The notes: generated by a model not told the origin, from the letters alone. Counted from the stretch's first letter, positions 26,048-34,948 are shown. The stretch is 64,000 nt of DNA from Zipacnadum sp036504235 (GCA_036504235.1 DASXVN010000039.1:1-64000), one strand, 5' to 3'. Numbers and translations: made by a program.

Positions 26048-27757
26048 TTACATCCTCTCCAGCGCCGACATGCCCAGTAGGCGCAGACCGTTGCCCAGGG
26101 CTTGCCGCACGGCGTGCACCAGCGCCAGCCGCGCCTCCTGCCACTCCCCGCTCCCCAGCACCTGGTGGTTGGTGTACCAGCGGCTGAAGACCGTGGACAG
26201 CTCCAGCAGGTACTGGCAGAGGTGGTGCGGCGCGTCCTCGACGACGGCGTGCTCCACCGCGGTGGCGAAGTTGCCCAGCGCCACGAGCAGCGCGCGGTCC
26301 TGGTCGGAGGCCTCGGCGAAAATCGCCAGGTCGGCGTCTGGCATGACCGCGGACTCGCCCTTGCGCAGGATGCCGCAGGTGCGCGAATACGCGTACTGCA
26401 AGTAGGGGCCGCTGTCGCCCTCGAAGTTGAGCATGCGCTCCCAGTCGAAGGTTATCTCGTGGGTGCGGTTCTGGCGCAGGTCGTTGAAGATGATCGCGCC
26501 GATGCCCACCGCCTGGGAGATGGCGTCCACGTCCGCGTCGGCGTCGGTCCAGCCGCGCTCCTGGTTCTCCTCGATCTTGGTCCGCGAGCGCTGCGCCGCC
26601 TCATCCAGCACATCGCTGAGGAAGATCAGGTTGCCCTCGCGAGTCTTCATCCCGAGGATGTGGCCGAAGTTGATGTGCGTGACACCCTCGGCCCAGGGCA
26701 CGCCCAGCTTGCCCAGCACCAGCTTGAGTTGCTGCATGTGCAGCGCCTGAGGGGTGCCGATCACGTACAGGCAGCGGGTGAAGTGGAACTCCTCCGCCCG
26801 CGACAGCACGGCCGCCAGGTCCCGCAGCAGGTAGGTGCTGGCCCCGTCGGACTTGGCGAGCATGGCCGGGGGGAGGTCCAGTGGCGCCAGGTCCACGATC
26901 AGCGCCCCCTGGTCCTCGCGGAGCAGCCCCGCCGCGCGCACGCGTTCCAGCGTCTGCTCCAGCAGCCCGTTGTAGTAGCTCTCGCCGCGCAGGTAGTCAA
27001 AACTGACCCCGAGCCGCGCGTAAACCCGCTGGAACTCCAGTAGGCTCAGCTCGCGGATCTTGGACCAGAGCGCCACCGCCGCCGGATCGCCGTCCTCCAG
27101 GCGCTTGAACCACTGGCGCGCCCGCTCGGCGAGGGTTTCGTCCGCCTCGCGCTTGCGGGAATACTCCACGTACAGGCGGTAGCAATACTCCACTGGGTCG
27201 GCCTCCAGCGCCGCCTCGTCGCCGACCTCCTCGAAAGCGCAGAGCAGCAGGCCAAACTGCGTCCCCCAGTCGCCGAGATGGTTGATCCCCACCACGTGGT
27301 AGCCGGCGGCCTGGTAGAGCCGGTACAGCGCGCCGCCGATCACCGTGGAGCGCAGGTGTCCGATGCCAAAGGGCTTGGCGATATTGGGGGAGGAGTAGTC
27401 AATGACCACCGTCTGGCCGCTTCCCTGGGTGGAGGAACCGTAGTTGTCGCCCTGCGCGCGGACCTCGTCCAGCACCGCCGCGGCGAGCGCCTGCGGGTCG
27501 TAGAAGAAGTTCAGGTACGGCCCCTTCTGCTCGACGCGCGCGAAACCAGGCAGCTCCGCCGCCCCGGCGTCTAGCTGCGCGGCGATCTGTGGCGGACCCT
27601 GCTTCAGCGCCTTCGCCAGGGGAAAGGTCTGCAGGCAGAGGTCGCCCATTGCCGGGTCCGGCGGCACGGTGAGCATCTGCTCAGGGACCTCCTCCAGTTG
27701 CGGGAAGACGGTGCGCACGTGGTCGAGGAGGAGTTGCTGAAAGCGGCGCGTCGGCAT
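26048..27757 (-). CDS. argS: Arginyl-tRNA synthetase
   Basis: A 569-residue class I synthetase. The signature HIGH-like segment is SSPNIAKPFGIGHLRSTVIG (about residues 125-144). The KMSKS-equivalent loop is MKTREGN, as in many ArgRS. The C-terminal anticodon-binding DALR domain ends in the conserved LRLLGMSALERM. GAAAGG lies upstream of the ATG at 27757. It runs downstream of the DUF1385 gene in the same direction, 51 bases apart. Confidence 0.96.
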   Translation of the reverse strand: MPTRRFQQLLLDHVRTVFPQLEEVPEQMLTVPPDPAMGDLCLQTFPLAKALKQGPPQIAAQLDAGAAELPGFARVEQKGPYLNFFYDPQALAAAVLDEVRAQGDNYGSSTQGSGQTVVIDYSSPNIAKPFGIGHLRSTVIGGALYRLYQAAGYHVVGINHLGDWGTQFGLLLCAFEEVGDEAALEADPVEYCYRLYVEYSRKREADETLAERARQWFKRLEDGDPAAVALWSKIRELSLLEFQRVYARLGVSFDYLRGESYYNGLLEQTLERVRAAGLLREDQGALIVDLAPLDLPPAMLAKSDGASTYLLRDLAAVLSRAEEFHFTRCLYVIGTPQALHMQQLKLVLGKLGVPWAEGVTHINFGHILGMKTREGNLIFLSDVLDEAAQRSRTKIEENQERGWTDADADVDAISQAVGIGAIIFNDLRQNRTHEITFDWERMLNFEGDSGPYLQYAYSRTCGILRKGESAVMPDADLAIFAEASDQDRALLVALGNFATAVEHAVVEDAPHHLCQYLLELSTVFSRWYTNHQVLGSGEWQEARLALVHAVRQALGNGLRLLGMSALERM

Positions 27758-27808
27758 GAAGCGAGTTACCTTTCAAGGACGATAATCGGGAGGCAGATGA
27801 GTGCAAGT

Positions 27809-28654
27809 CTAGTGCAACAAGTGGCCGAAATCCAGCCAGTAGGGTAGTTGTTGCTGTATCCAGGTGAGCAGGTGCATGCAGACGAATACGCCCAGGAGCA
27901 TCTGCGGAAAGCCCCGCACCCACAGGGAACGCCACAGGGGCAGGCGGCGCCCCGGGTCCCGCCGCCAGCGCGCCAGCAGCAGATTGCCGGCGTTGAGGGC
28001 CGCGGCCAGCTCGCGGTCGGTGGGTTCTTTGGTCGTGAAGACGTTTTGCAGGAAAGTCCCCACGGGCGCCCGGAACAGCAGGCCCAGCACGACCACCAGC
28101 ACCGCCGGACCTACTCCCCATTGCGGGGGCAGATTCAGCAGAGGCACGGCGATCAGCGGAATCGGCAGGAAAGCGGAGAGTAGGTTGGTGCCGCAGCGAC
28201 GGTGCGCGCGGGGGCTCTGCCGGGCCAGAGTTGTCTCCAGGATGCCGAAATGCTCCAGGCAATGGACCACCTTGTGCTCGGCCCCGTGGTATCCCGCGAG
28301 GGGGGTGAGGTGCATGACGAGCAGAAAGCTGGTGAAGACGAAGAGATTGACGCCGACCTCAATCAGGGCGTAATAGGGGACGTCCGCCGTGCCCGCCAGC
28401 CCCGTCAGCGTCTCGGTCAACGGTAGGCCGGTGAGCGCCTCCAGGCCCCACAGCGCCACATAGGACAGCGCCAGGCCGACCGCGCCGACCAGCATGATGG
28501 AGACGCCGGTCAGAAAAAGCAGGAGGTTGGAACCAGTGCCATAGTTGCCGCTAGACAGGTGCACGCCGCCGGGCATGGCCGTGCCCCCGATGCGCGGAAC
28601 GGGCACGCGGGGGAGAGGCGGCGGATAGGGAGAAGACAGGGGAGAATTTACCAT
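27809..28654 (-). CDS. DUF1385 membrane protein
   Basis: A 281-residue member of the DUF1385 family of unknown function. The hallmarks are IGGTAMPGGV near the N-terminus, YHGAEHKVVHCLEH (about residue 122) and the HRRCGTNLLSAFL stretch after it. Several hydrophobic helices surround them, and the C-terminal half (FRAPVGTFLQNVFTTKEPTDRELAAALNA) is also family-like. The start at 28654 lacks a good ribosome site but is needed to include the IGG motif. It shares an upstream region with the divergent rpmB. Confidence 0.85.
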   Translation of the reverse strand: MVNSPLSSPYPPPLPRVPVPRIGGTAMPGGVHLSSGNYGTGSNLLLFLTGVSIMLVGAVGLALSYVALWGLEALTGLPLTETLTGLAGTADVPYYALIEVGVNLFVFTSFLLVMHLTPLAGYHGAEHKVVHCLEHFGILETTLARQSPRAHRRCGTNLLSAFLPIPLIAVPLLNLPPQWGVGPAVLVVVLGLLFRAPVGTFLQNVFTTKEPTDRELAAALNAGNLLLARWRRDPGRRLPLWRSLWVRGFPQMLLGVFVCMHLLTWIQQQLPYWLDFGHLLH

Positions 28655-28667
28655 TATGGGTTCACGC

Positions 28668-28696
28668 TTGCGGCGGTCGCTGCTTTGTGCTATGAT
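28668..28696 (+). promoter_or_regulatory. Promoter for rpmB (extended -10)
   Basis: TTGCGG (28668-28673), a 17-base spacer ending TGC, and TATGAT (28691-28696). The TGn makes an extended -10. It lies 66 bases before the rpmB ATG. Confidence 0.75.
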
Positions 28697-28762
28697 TGCG
28701 CGTCAATTCAGGAGACCCGAATGGCGCCCCGCGGCGCCTGTATTGTGAAGGAGATAGTCATC

Positions 28763-28954
28763 ATGTCCAAGGTATGCGAAGTCTGTGGCAAGCACCCCTC
28801 GAGCGGCTACAACGTCAGCAACTCTCAGCGGCGCACCAAGCGACGCTGGCTGCCGAACCTGCAGCGCGTCCGCGTCCAGTTGGCCGGTGGCTGCACGCAT
28901 AAGCGGGTGTGCACTTCCTGCCTGAAGGCCGGTAAGGTGCAGCGCGCCGGCTAG
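28763..28954 (+). CDS. rpmB: 50S ribosomal protein L28
   Basis: A 63-residue ribosomal protein. AAGGAGAT precedes the ATG at 28763. It is the zinc-binding form, with paired cysteines CEVCGK at the start and CTSCLKAGK near the end; the middle (SNSQRRTKRRWLPNLQRV) is the RNA-binding core. An in-frame extension upstream has no role. The gene stands alone, between the DUF1385 gene and a good terminator. Confidence 0.95.
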   Translation: MSKVCEVCGKHPSSGYNVSNSQRRTKRRWLPNLQRVRVQLAGGCTHKRVCTSCLKAGKVQRAG

Positions 28955-28985
28955 TAGCTCTTGCTGAGGCAGTTGAGAAGACGAG

Positions 28986-29017
28986 GGGCAGCCTCCAACT
29001 GGCTGCCCTTTGCTTTT
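28986..29017 (+). terminator. Terminator of rpmB
   Basis: An 8-bp GC stem (28986-28993 with 29001-29008), a 7-base loop and TTTGCTTTT. Confidence 0.85.
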
Positions 29018-29138
29018 GGCATACCCCTCTGGCGCGAGCCATTATAGCACCCGCCCGGCGGACCGACAACCCGAGGCAGGAGACTGGCGAGCGCCGGCGA
29101 AGGGGACTCCACACTCTTATCCGGAGGCGAAGGCACTC

Positions 29139-30026
29139 ATGAGCTCTCAGTCCGAAACCCCTATCGTCCATTTCGACGCGTACACCGGTCCGGAGATGGC
29201 CAAACGCGCCCTGGCCAGCGGGGAGGCCAAGGCGAAGCTGCCCTTCCTCACCACCCTGCTGCTGGGCTTGTTGGCTGGCGCCTACGTGGCACTCGCAGGC
29301 GTTTTCTACACCATCGTCATCACTGACAACAGCTTCGGCTATGGCGTGACCCGCCTGCTGGGCGGGCTCGCCTTCTCCCTCGGACTAATCCTCGTCGTCG
29401 TGGGCGGCGCGGAGCTGTTCACCGGCAACACCCTCATCTTCATGGGCTGGCTCAGCTCCCGAGTGCGCACTGGTCGCCTGCTGCGTAACTGGGCCATCGT
29501 CTATTTGGGCAACCTGCTCGGCTCCCTGATGATCGTGGGCATGGTGAGCCAGACCAACCACTTCAGCCTGAACTCATACATGGTGGGAGCCACGGCGGTG
29601 AAGATCGCTCTAACTAAGGTTCACCTCCCGTGGGCTTCGGTGTTCTTTTCCGCCATTCTGTGCAACGCCCTGGTCTGTCTGGCGGTCTGGCTGTGCTACT
29701 CCGCCCGCACCACCACGGACCGGATCATGGCCATCATCTTCCCAATTACGGCCTTTGTCGCCGCCGGCTTCGAGCACTGTGTCGCCAATATGTACTTCAT
29801 CCCGCTCGGCATCATTGCCGCGCTCGATCCCAACGTCGTCGCGGCCTTCGGCAAGCCGGTGGAGGGCTTGAGCGTGGAGACCTTCGTCGTGAATAACCTC
29901 ATCCCCGCCACCCTGGGCAACATTGTCGGCGGCTCGTTGATCATTGGTGCGGTGTACTGGGTGGCGTACCTGCTGCCCGAGCACCGACGGGCCCGCTGCG
30001 CCCAGAACCCGGAGGAGTGCGAATGA
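29139..30026 (+). CDS. FocA/NirC-family formate/nitrite channel
   Basis: Read as 295 residues from the ATG at 29139 (GGAGG upstream); longer starts extend into the rpmB terminator region. The protein has six hydrophobic segments. The FNT signature GGAELFTGNTLIFMG (about residues 86-100) and VAAGFEHCVANMY with the central histidine (about residue 213) are intact, so a pentameric formate, nitrite or related monoanion channel is expected. The last codon overlaps the next gene's start (ATGA), linking it to a UroD-like protein. Confidence 0.9.
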   Translation: MSSQSETPIVHFDAYTGPEMAKRALASGEAKAKLPFLTTLLLGLLAGAYVALAGVFYTIVITDNSFGYGVTRLLGGLAFSLGLILVVVGGAELFTGNTLIFMGWLSSRVRTGRLLRNWAIVYLGNLLGSLMIVGMVSQTNHFSLNSYMVGATAVKIALTKVHLPWASVFFSAILCNALVCLAVWLCYSARTTTDRIMAIIFPITAFVAAGFEHCVANMYFIPLGIIAALDPNVVAAFGKPVEGLSVETFVVNNLIPATLGNIVGGSLIIGAVYWVAYLLPEHRRARCAQNPEECE

Positions 30027-31057
30027 CGCTACGCGAGAACCTCAGCCGCGCCTTGCGCGGCGAGGAGGTCGAGCAGATTCCTTTCGCCATCTACGGGAGC
30101 TTCTTCAACTCCTCGGTGGGCGAGCAACTGCGCGATATTCCCGACATGGGCACCATCGGGATGGCTCGCGCCTGGACGGTCGAGTATTCAGCGGTGGAAG
30201 TCACCACCGAGACGCTGCCCGATGGCGGCGACCTGACGACCTACCACACTCCGCTGGGCGACCTCTGGCAACGCCGCACTCTGGACCCCGTCTCCGGCAG
30301 CATGTGGATTATGGAGCACCTGGTCAAGCAGCCGGAGGACTGGCGCCTCGTGCAGTACCTCCTCGAGGATGCCCAGTACGCGCCGCAGCCGGAGTTTTTC
30401 GACGAGCAGGACGAGAAGATCGGGGAAGACGGCATCGTCATGGCGCCGGTGGAGCGCATGCCTTTCCAGCGCCTGTGGATTGAGTTTGGCGACATCGAGC
30501 AGCTCTGTTTCCTGCTGGCCGACGACCGGAACAAGCTGGACCGCATGATCAGCAGCATGACCAAGCGAGCGGTGGCCCACTGGAAGCTCACCGCGGCCAG
30601 CGACGCGGAGTTCGTCTGGTGCCCGGACAATCTCACCTCAGACATAATGGGGCCGGAGCTGTTCCGCCGCTACGCGCAGCCGTACTATGAGGCGCTCGCC
30701 GACGTCATGCACCCCGCGCACAAGCGCCTTATTGCCCACTTTGACGGGCATCTGGCGGTGCTGAAGGATCTCATTGCCGAGACGCCGATTGACGTAATCG
30801 AGAGCTTCACCCCGCCGCCCAACGGCAACCTGCGGCTGGGCGAGGCCTGGGAGGCTTGGCGCGACAAGGTCATCTGGGTGAACTATCCGCCGGCCGAGCA
30901 CCTGCACGATCCCGAGGAGATCAAAAGCCGGATCCGGGGGCTGGTGGCCGAGGCTGGGCACCGGCGTCGGCTGGCCTTTGAGATCTCCGAGGATGTGCCG
31001 CTGGACCTCGCGCCCACCAACTTCGCCGCGATTGCCGAGGCGCTGGCCGAGCTCTGA
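30023..31057 (+). CDS. UroD-superfamily protein
   Basis: A 344-residue protein of the uroporphyrinogen decarboxylase / corrinoid methyltransferase (MtaA, CmuA) fold. Family-like segments are the final third, with LIAHFDGHLAVLKDLIAETPIDVIESFTPPPNG and LGEAW (described in pieces), and a zinc-type histidine in that region. It lacks the N-terminal R-x-P-V-W-x-M-R-Q-A-G-R motif of HemE, so true heme synthesis is unlikely. A methyltransferase or unknown lyase role is more plausible, but the substrate is unknown. GGAGGAG precedes the ATG, which overlaps the FocA-type stop. Confidence 0.75.
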   Translation: MTLRENLSRALRGEEVEQIPFAIYGSFFNSSVGEQLRDIPDMGTIGMARAWTVEYSAVEVTTETLPDGGDLTTYHTPLGDLWQRRTLDPVSGSMWIMEHLVKQPEDWRLVQYLLEDAQYAPQPEFFDEQDEKIGEDGIVMAPVERMPFQRLWIEFGDIEQLCFLLADDRNKLDRMISSMTKRAVAHWKLTAASDAEFVWCPDNLTSDIMGPELFRRYAQPYYEALADVMHPAHKRLIAHFDGHLAVLKDLIAETPIDVIESFTPPPNGNLRLGEAWEAWRDKVIWVNYPPAEHLHDPEEIKSRIRGLVAEAGHRRRLAFEISEDVPLDLAPTNFAAIAEALAEL

Positions 31058-31074
31058 GGAGAGAGGGCCGGCAA

Positions 31075-32415
31075 GTGACTATGACCCAGCCGCACCCGTC
31101 TGCGCCGTGCGCCGCGATCCATAGCGTCGGCTGCAAGCTCAACCAGTACGAGGCACAACTCCTCCGCCAGCAACTGGAGGCCCGCGGCTACCGCGTGGTG
31201 GATTTTTCCGACCTCGCGGACGTGTATGTGGTGGTCAGTTGCACCGTGACCCACCGCAGCGACCGCGAGTGCCGCCGCCTGGCCCGCGGGGCGCGTCGCC
31301 GCAATCCCGCTGCGCTGATCGTCATCACCGGCTGCTATGCCGAGGTCGCCGCTGAGGACTTGGCGGCCCGCGAGTTGGCCGATCTGATCGTCAGCAACCG
31401 CGACAAAGCGCAGATTCCTGACCTGATTGACGCGGCTCGCGGCCGCGAGGCAATCCCCCCGTCCACCTTTCCCGAAGCCCCGCTGCTGAGCGAGTTTCAG
31501 GGCCACACGCGGGCTTTCGTCAAGATCCAGGAGGGCTGCTCCGGCGGCTGCACCTACTGCCTCATCTCCCGCGCCCGCGGCCCCGAGCAGAGCGTCCCCC
31601 CCGCGCAGGTCCAGGCGCAGGTCTCGCTGCTGGCCCAGCGCCACCGCGAGATCGTCCTGATCGGCACGCACCTCGGCCGCTACGGCCGCGACCTCCCCGA
31701 GCCGGTCGGCTTGGCCACGCTGGTGGAGAACCTCTGCGCGTTGCCGGAGTTGGTACGGCTCCGCCTGTCCTCGCTGGAGCCTCTGGAGCTATCTCCCGGC
31801 CTCCGCGATCTGGTCGCGGCAGGGGGATTTTGCCTGTCGCCGGACCCCGCGCGCCTCGGAGGGGGCAAGGTCTGCCGGCACCTGCATCTGCCCCTGCAGA
31901 GCGGCGCGGACACCGTCCTGGAGCGCATGGGCCGGCCCTACGGGGCGGCGGAGTATGCGGAAATCATCGAGGAAATGCACCGGCGGGCGCCCGGCTGTGC
32001 CTTGGGGGCGGACGTGATCGTGGGTTTCCCGGGGGAGACGGAGGCCGAGTTCGCGGCTACGCGCGACCTGCTGGAGTCGCTGCCGCTGAGCTACCTCCAC
32101 GTGTTCACTTTCTCCGCCCGCTCCGGCACGCCCGCCTCGGACATGCCCCAGCAAGTGCCGGAGGCTCTCCGCCAGGCCCGCAACCGAGTGCTGCGCGAGC
32201 TGTCCGAGCGCAAGCGGGAGGCCTTCGCGGCCAGCCAGGTGGGGGAGAGGCTGGAGGTCGTGATCGAGCACACGGAGCCGACCGGCGAGCTACGGGGCCT
32301 GGCTGACAACTATCTTCAGGTGCGGCTGCCGGCTGCGGAAGCGTCGCCCGGCGACCTGAAAGCAGTGCAGGCGACCGGCGCCTGCCACGAGACCCTGGTT
32401 GCCGAACTGACATAA
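31075..32415 (+). CDS. mtaB: tRNA t6A37 methylthiotransferase
   Basis: A 446-residue radical-SAM methylthiotransferase that converts t6A to ms2t6A at position 37 of ANN-decoding tRNAs. The N-terminal MTTase domain has SVGCKLNQYEAQ and further cluster cysteines in VVSCTVTHRSD and TGCYAEVA. The radical-SAM motif is GCSGGCTYCLI (C-x3-C-x2-C, about residue 155). A TRAM domain closes the protein. Between strands there is a short insertion (about residues 250-262) just before the conserved HLHLPLQSG. The start may be the GTG at 31075 or the ATG two codons later. Confidence 0.9.
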   Translation: MTMTQPHPSAPCAAIHSVGCKLNQYEAQLLRQQLEARGYRVVDFSDLADVYVVVSCTVTHRSDRECRRLARGARRRNPAALIVITGCYAEVAAEDLAARELADLIVSNRDKAQIPDLIDAARGREAIPPSTFPEAPLLSEFQGHTRAFVKIQEGCSGGCTYCLISRARGPEQSVPPAQVQAQVSLLAQRHREIVLIGTHLGRYGRDLPEPVGLATLVENLCALPELVRLRLSSLEPLELSPGLRDLVAAGGFCLSPDPARLGGGKVCRHLHLPLQSGADTVLERMGRPYGAAEYAEIIEEMHRRAPGCALGADVIVGFPGETEAEFAATRDLLESLPLSYLHVFTFSARSGTPASDMPQQVPEALRQARNRVLRELSERKREAFAASQVGERLEVVIEHTEPTGELRGLADNYLQVRLPAAEASPGDLKAVQATGACHETLVAELT

Positions 32416-32441
32416 TCGCAACTGCCATTAGCAGAAACCAA

Positions 32442-32478
32442 AAGTCCCCCTCCGGCCTGGTTGCCGAGAGGGGGACTT
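32442..32478. terminator. Bidirectional terminator between mtaB and cyclophilin
   Basis: A perfect 11-bp stem (32442-32452 with 32468-32478) and a 15-base loop lie between convergent genes. The U-tract is better on the minus strand (ACTTTTGG). Confidence 0.75.
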
Positions 32479-32507
32479 GGTGTTTCTGAGCTTGGTTCTT
32501 CGCTGCC

Positions 32508-33569
32508 CTAGTGCTTGACGCGGGCGGCTTCGGCGGCCTTCTCGGCCGCGGGGGCGTCGGGGGACTCTTTCTCGATGGTCACCTTGACCATCTTGTCGCC
32601 CACCACGATCTTGTCCACCACGTCCATGCCCTGCAGCACGCGGCCGAAGACGGCGTGCTTCATGTTGAGATGGCTGACCGTCGCGGGCCCGCCGGTGACG
32701 ATGAAGAACTGGCTGCCGCCAGTGTCGGGCGCCGCGGTCTTGGCCATGGACAACATCCCGCGATCATGCTTGAGATCGGGCTTCAACTCATCGGGAATGG
32801 TGAAGCCGGGGCCGCCGCCACCCGTACCGGTAGGGTCGCCGCCCTGGATGACGAAGTCGGGGACCACGCGGTGGAAGGTGACGCCGTTGTAGTAACCGGA
32901 CTTGGCCAGCAGCAGGAAGTTGCCGGCGGTGATGGGCGCTTCTTTGTCGAACAACTCGATCACGATGTCGCCCTTAGCGGTGTTGATCTTTACGACTGAG
33001 CCTTTGGCTTCGGCCGGGGTGGGGAGATTTTCCATAGTTTTCTCCTGGGTGAGTGAATTGGTGGCAGCAGGTGCCTCGTTGCCCGCGGGAGGCGGGGGTC
33101 CAGGTCGGGAAAAGACGCCGGACAGGCTCAGAATAGCCAGAACCGCTACCACCACGAAGGTTCCGGCTACCCAGTACATAGTTGTCGACTTGCGGGGCGC
33201 GAGGCTCGAGCCGCTCGGCGGTGGAGGCGCCCACTTGAGCCCGGTATCGGTCATCGCCTGCTCCAGGCGCTGGAAGAAGGCGGCGCCGGTCTGTTCCAGG
33301 CGCGAGCCGCCCTCCAGGGCCAGCAGGTTCTGCACGACGATTTGCACCGACATGGCCTCCGGCTGGTCCGGGGCGGGCCGGACGCGGAGGTCGTAGCTGG
33401 TCGAAGAGCTGGCGCCGGCTGCTTCCTCGATCTGGCTGGCGGACAAAGTGCCCGCCGCCTGGTCGGAGGCGCCCACCTCCAGGCCGAGTTTCCGGCAGGT
33501 GTCCACCACCAAATTCCACAGCGTGTCGGCGGGAACGCCGTACTTGCGTGCTTCCCGATAAGTCGCCAT
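32508..33569 (-). CDS. Membrane-anchored cyclophilin-type prolyl isomerase
   Basis: A 353-residue fusion. Residues 1-115 are an unrecognised domain; ~131-152 form one transmembrane helix (YWVAGTFVVVAVLAILSLSGVF), followed by a Pro-rich linker. Residues ~190-335 are a cyclophilin PPIase, with FHRVVPDFVIQGGDPTGTG and GSQFFIV carrying the catalytic Arg and active-site core. Topology would place the isomerase outside the cytoplasm. Inside the frame, the ATG at 33035 (Met179) has a textbook AGGAG six bases upstream and would give a soluble 175-residue cyclophilin. Confidence 0.88.
   Translation of the reverse strand: MATYREARKYGVPADTLWNLVVDTCRKLGLEVGASDQAAGTLSASQIEEAAGASSSTSYDLRVRPAPDQPEAMSVQIVVQNLLALEGGSRLEQTGAAFFQRLEQAMTDTGLKWAPPPPSGSSLAPRKSTTMYWVAGTFVVVAVLAILSLSGVFSRPGPPPPAGNEAPAATNSLTQEKTMENLPTPAEAKGSVVKINTAKGDIVIELFDKEAPITAGNFLLLAKSGYYNGVTFHRVVPDFVIQGGDPTGTGGGGPGFTIPDELKPDLKHDRGMLSMAKTAAPDTGGSQFFIVTGGPATVSHLNMKHAVFGRVLQGMDVVDKIVVGDKMVKVTIEKESPDAPAAEKAAEAARVKH
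33035..33046 (-). promoter_or_regulatory. Internal ribosome site and start in the cyclophilin gene
   Basis: AGGAGA (33046-33041 on the minus strand) sits five bases before an in-frame ATG at 33035, immediately ahead of the cyclophilin domain. Translation from here would yield a cytosolic isomerase without the membrane anchor. Confidence 0.6.
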
Positions 33570-33697
33570 ATCCGTTTACACCTCAGTCAAGGCTAGTGCG
33601 GTTCTGTCTTCGAAAGGTCCATCGGGCGGAACTTGCCTCGGTCCCTGACGGACCTCAACGTTGCGCGCGGGCCGGAAGTTCCTGCCCCAACTTGGGG

Positions 33698-33726
33698 TTG
33701 ACACACTTGGGCATGAGTGGCATAAT
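33698..33726 (+). promoter_or_regulatory. Sigma70 promoter for tRNA-Gln
   Basis: TTGACA (33698-33703), a 17-base spacer and CATAAT (33721-33726), ten bases before the tRNA 5' end. Confidence 0.9.
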
Positions 33727-33736
33727 GCCAGCGCAC

Positions 33737-33811
33737 TCCCGGGTAGTGTAACGGTAACACGCCTGACTCTGGATCAGGTGACTCTAGGTTCGATTCCTAG
33801 CCCGGGAGCCA
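33737..33811 (+). tRNA. tRNA-Gln (CTG)
   Basis: Acceptor TCCCGGG pairs with CCCGGGA; anticodon loop CTCTGGA; discriminator G and encoded CCA. A monocistronic unit with its own promoter and terminator. Confidence 0.97.
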
Positions 33812-33827
33812 ATTTATGCCCCATACG

Positions 33828-33855
33828 AGCCGCCCCTCCGGGCGGCTTTTTCGTT
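33828..33855 (+). terminator. Terminator of tRNA-Gln
   Basis: An 8-bp stem (33828-33835 with 33840-33847), CTCC loop, and TTTTTCGTTT tail. Confidence 0.9.
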
Positions 33856-33867
33856 TCCGGGGTGAGG

Positions 33868-34932
33868 TCAGCTCCCCGATTTGTCGGGGCGCGGCTCGCG
33901 GGAGGCCTGGGTGCGCAGTTGCCCGCAGGCCGCGTTGAGGTCGGTCCCCTTGCTGCGGCGTACGCTGGCGTTGATCCCCCGCTCCCTCAGGCGGTGGAGG
34001 AAAGCCTGCACCCGCTCGGAGCCGGGGCGATGCAGCAGGGCGTGTTCGACCGGGTTGAAGGGGATCAGGTTGACATGATGGCGCAGGGGGCGCAAGAGGT
34101 GGGCGAGGCGCTCGGCGTCCGCCGGGAAGTCGTTCACCTCGCGCAGGAGCACATAGGCGAAAGTGACCGGCTGGCCCCCGGTCAGACGGGAGAAGTCCTC
34201 GCAGGCCTCCAGTAACTCCGTGATCGTCCAGCGCGCGGCACCGGGCATCAGCTCGCGGCGCTGCTCGTCCCGGGTGGCGTTGAGCGAGACCGCGAGATTC
34301 ACCCCCAGGTTAAGCTGCGCCAGCTCCCGGATCTGGGGCACCACGCCCACCGTGGGCACCGTGATGCGCTGGGGCGACAGGCCGTAAGCCTCCGCGGCGG
34401 TGAAGCGCTCGATCGCGCCCACCACATGGCGCAGGTTGAGCAGCGGCTCGCCCATGCCCATGAACACCACATTGCCGGGGCGGTCGGTGCGGGCGGCGAG
34501 CAGGGCCGCTTGGGCGACCATCTCGCCGGCGGTCAGATTGCGCTCGCAGCCCTGCAGCGTCGAGGCGCAGAAGGCGCAGCGCATGGCGCAGCCGACCTGC
34601 GTGGAGAGACAGAAAGTGGGCGCGGTGGTGGGCGACATCTCCATCGCCACGCACTCCACCTGGGCGCGGTCGGGGAACTGCACCAGCAGCTTGTGGGTCT
34701 CTTCGCTGCCTTGCTCGACGACCACGCGCGCGCCGGGCAGCGCCAACTGGGTGGGCAGCACCTGCCGCAGGGCCGCCGGAAGGCTGGTCATCTCCTCGAA
34801 GGATAGCGCCTTCTGGTGATACAGCCAGGTGAAGAGCTGCGCGGCGCGATAGGCAGGGTGGCCGTGCGCCTGCAGCCAAGCGCGCAGTTCCGGTAGATCG
34901 AAATCATAGATAAGGGGCAAGGGTTGACTCAT
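33868..34932 (-). CDS. rlmN: 23S rRNA A2503 / tRNA A37 methyltransferase
   Basis: A 354-residue radical-SAM C2-methyltransferase acting on 23S rRNA A2503 and some tRNAs. The CxxxCxxC motif is CAMRCAFCAS (about residue 115). FMGMGEPLLN and the SLNATRDEQR stretch are RlmN hallmarks, and the C-terminal cysteine in NAACGQL matches the methylated active-site residue. The ATG has no ribosome site; an extended -10 lies only seven bases ahead, so the mRNA is probably leaderless. Confidence 0.95.
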   Translation of the reverse strand: MSQPLPLIYDFDLPELRAWLQAHGHPAYRAAQLFTWLYHQKALSFEEMTSLPAALRQVLPTQLALPGARVVVEQGSEETHKLLVQFPDRAQVECVAMEMSPTTAPTFCLSTQVGCAMRCAFCASTLQGCERNLTAGEMVAQAALLAARTDRPGNVVFMGMGEPLLNLRHVVGAIERFTAAEAYGLSPQRITVPTVGVVPQIRELAQLNLGVNLAVSLNATRDEQRRELMPGAARWTITELLEACEDFSRLTGGQPVTFAYVLLREVNDFPADAERLAHLLRPLRHHVNLIPFNPVEHALLHRPGSERVQAFLHRLRERGINASVRRSKGTDLNAACGQLRTQASREPRPDKSGS

Positions 34933-34939
34933 TGCGCCT

Positions 34940-34948
34940 ATTGTACCA
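34940..34948 (-). promoter_or_regulatory. Extended -10 promoter for rlmN
   Basis: TGGTACAAT is read on the minus strand, ending eight bases before the rlmN ATG at 34932. Transcription would begin at or next to the start codon. The same TATGGTAYAAT arrangement occurs before the ECF sigma gene. Confidence 0.6.

Noticed and set aside
30023..31057. HemE uroporphyrinogen decarboxylase
   Set aside because: The protein lacks the N-terminal HemE arginine-rich motif, and no other heme genes are nearby.
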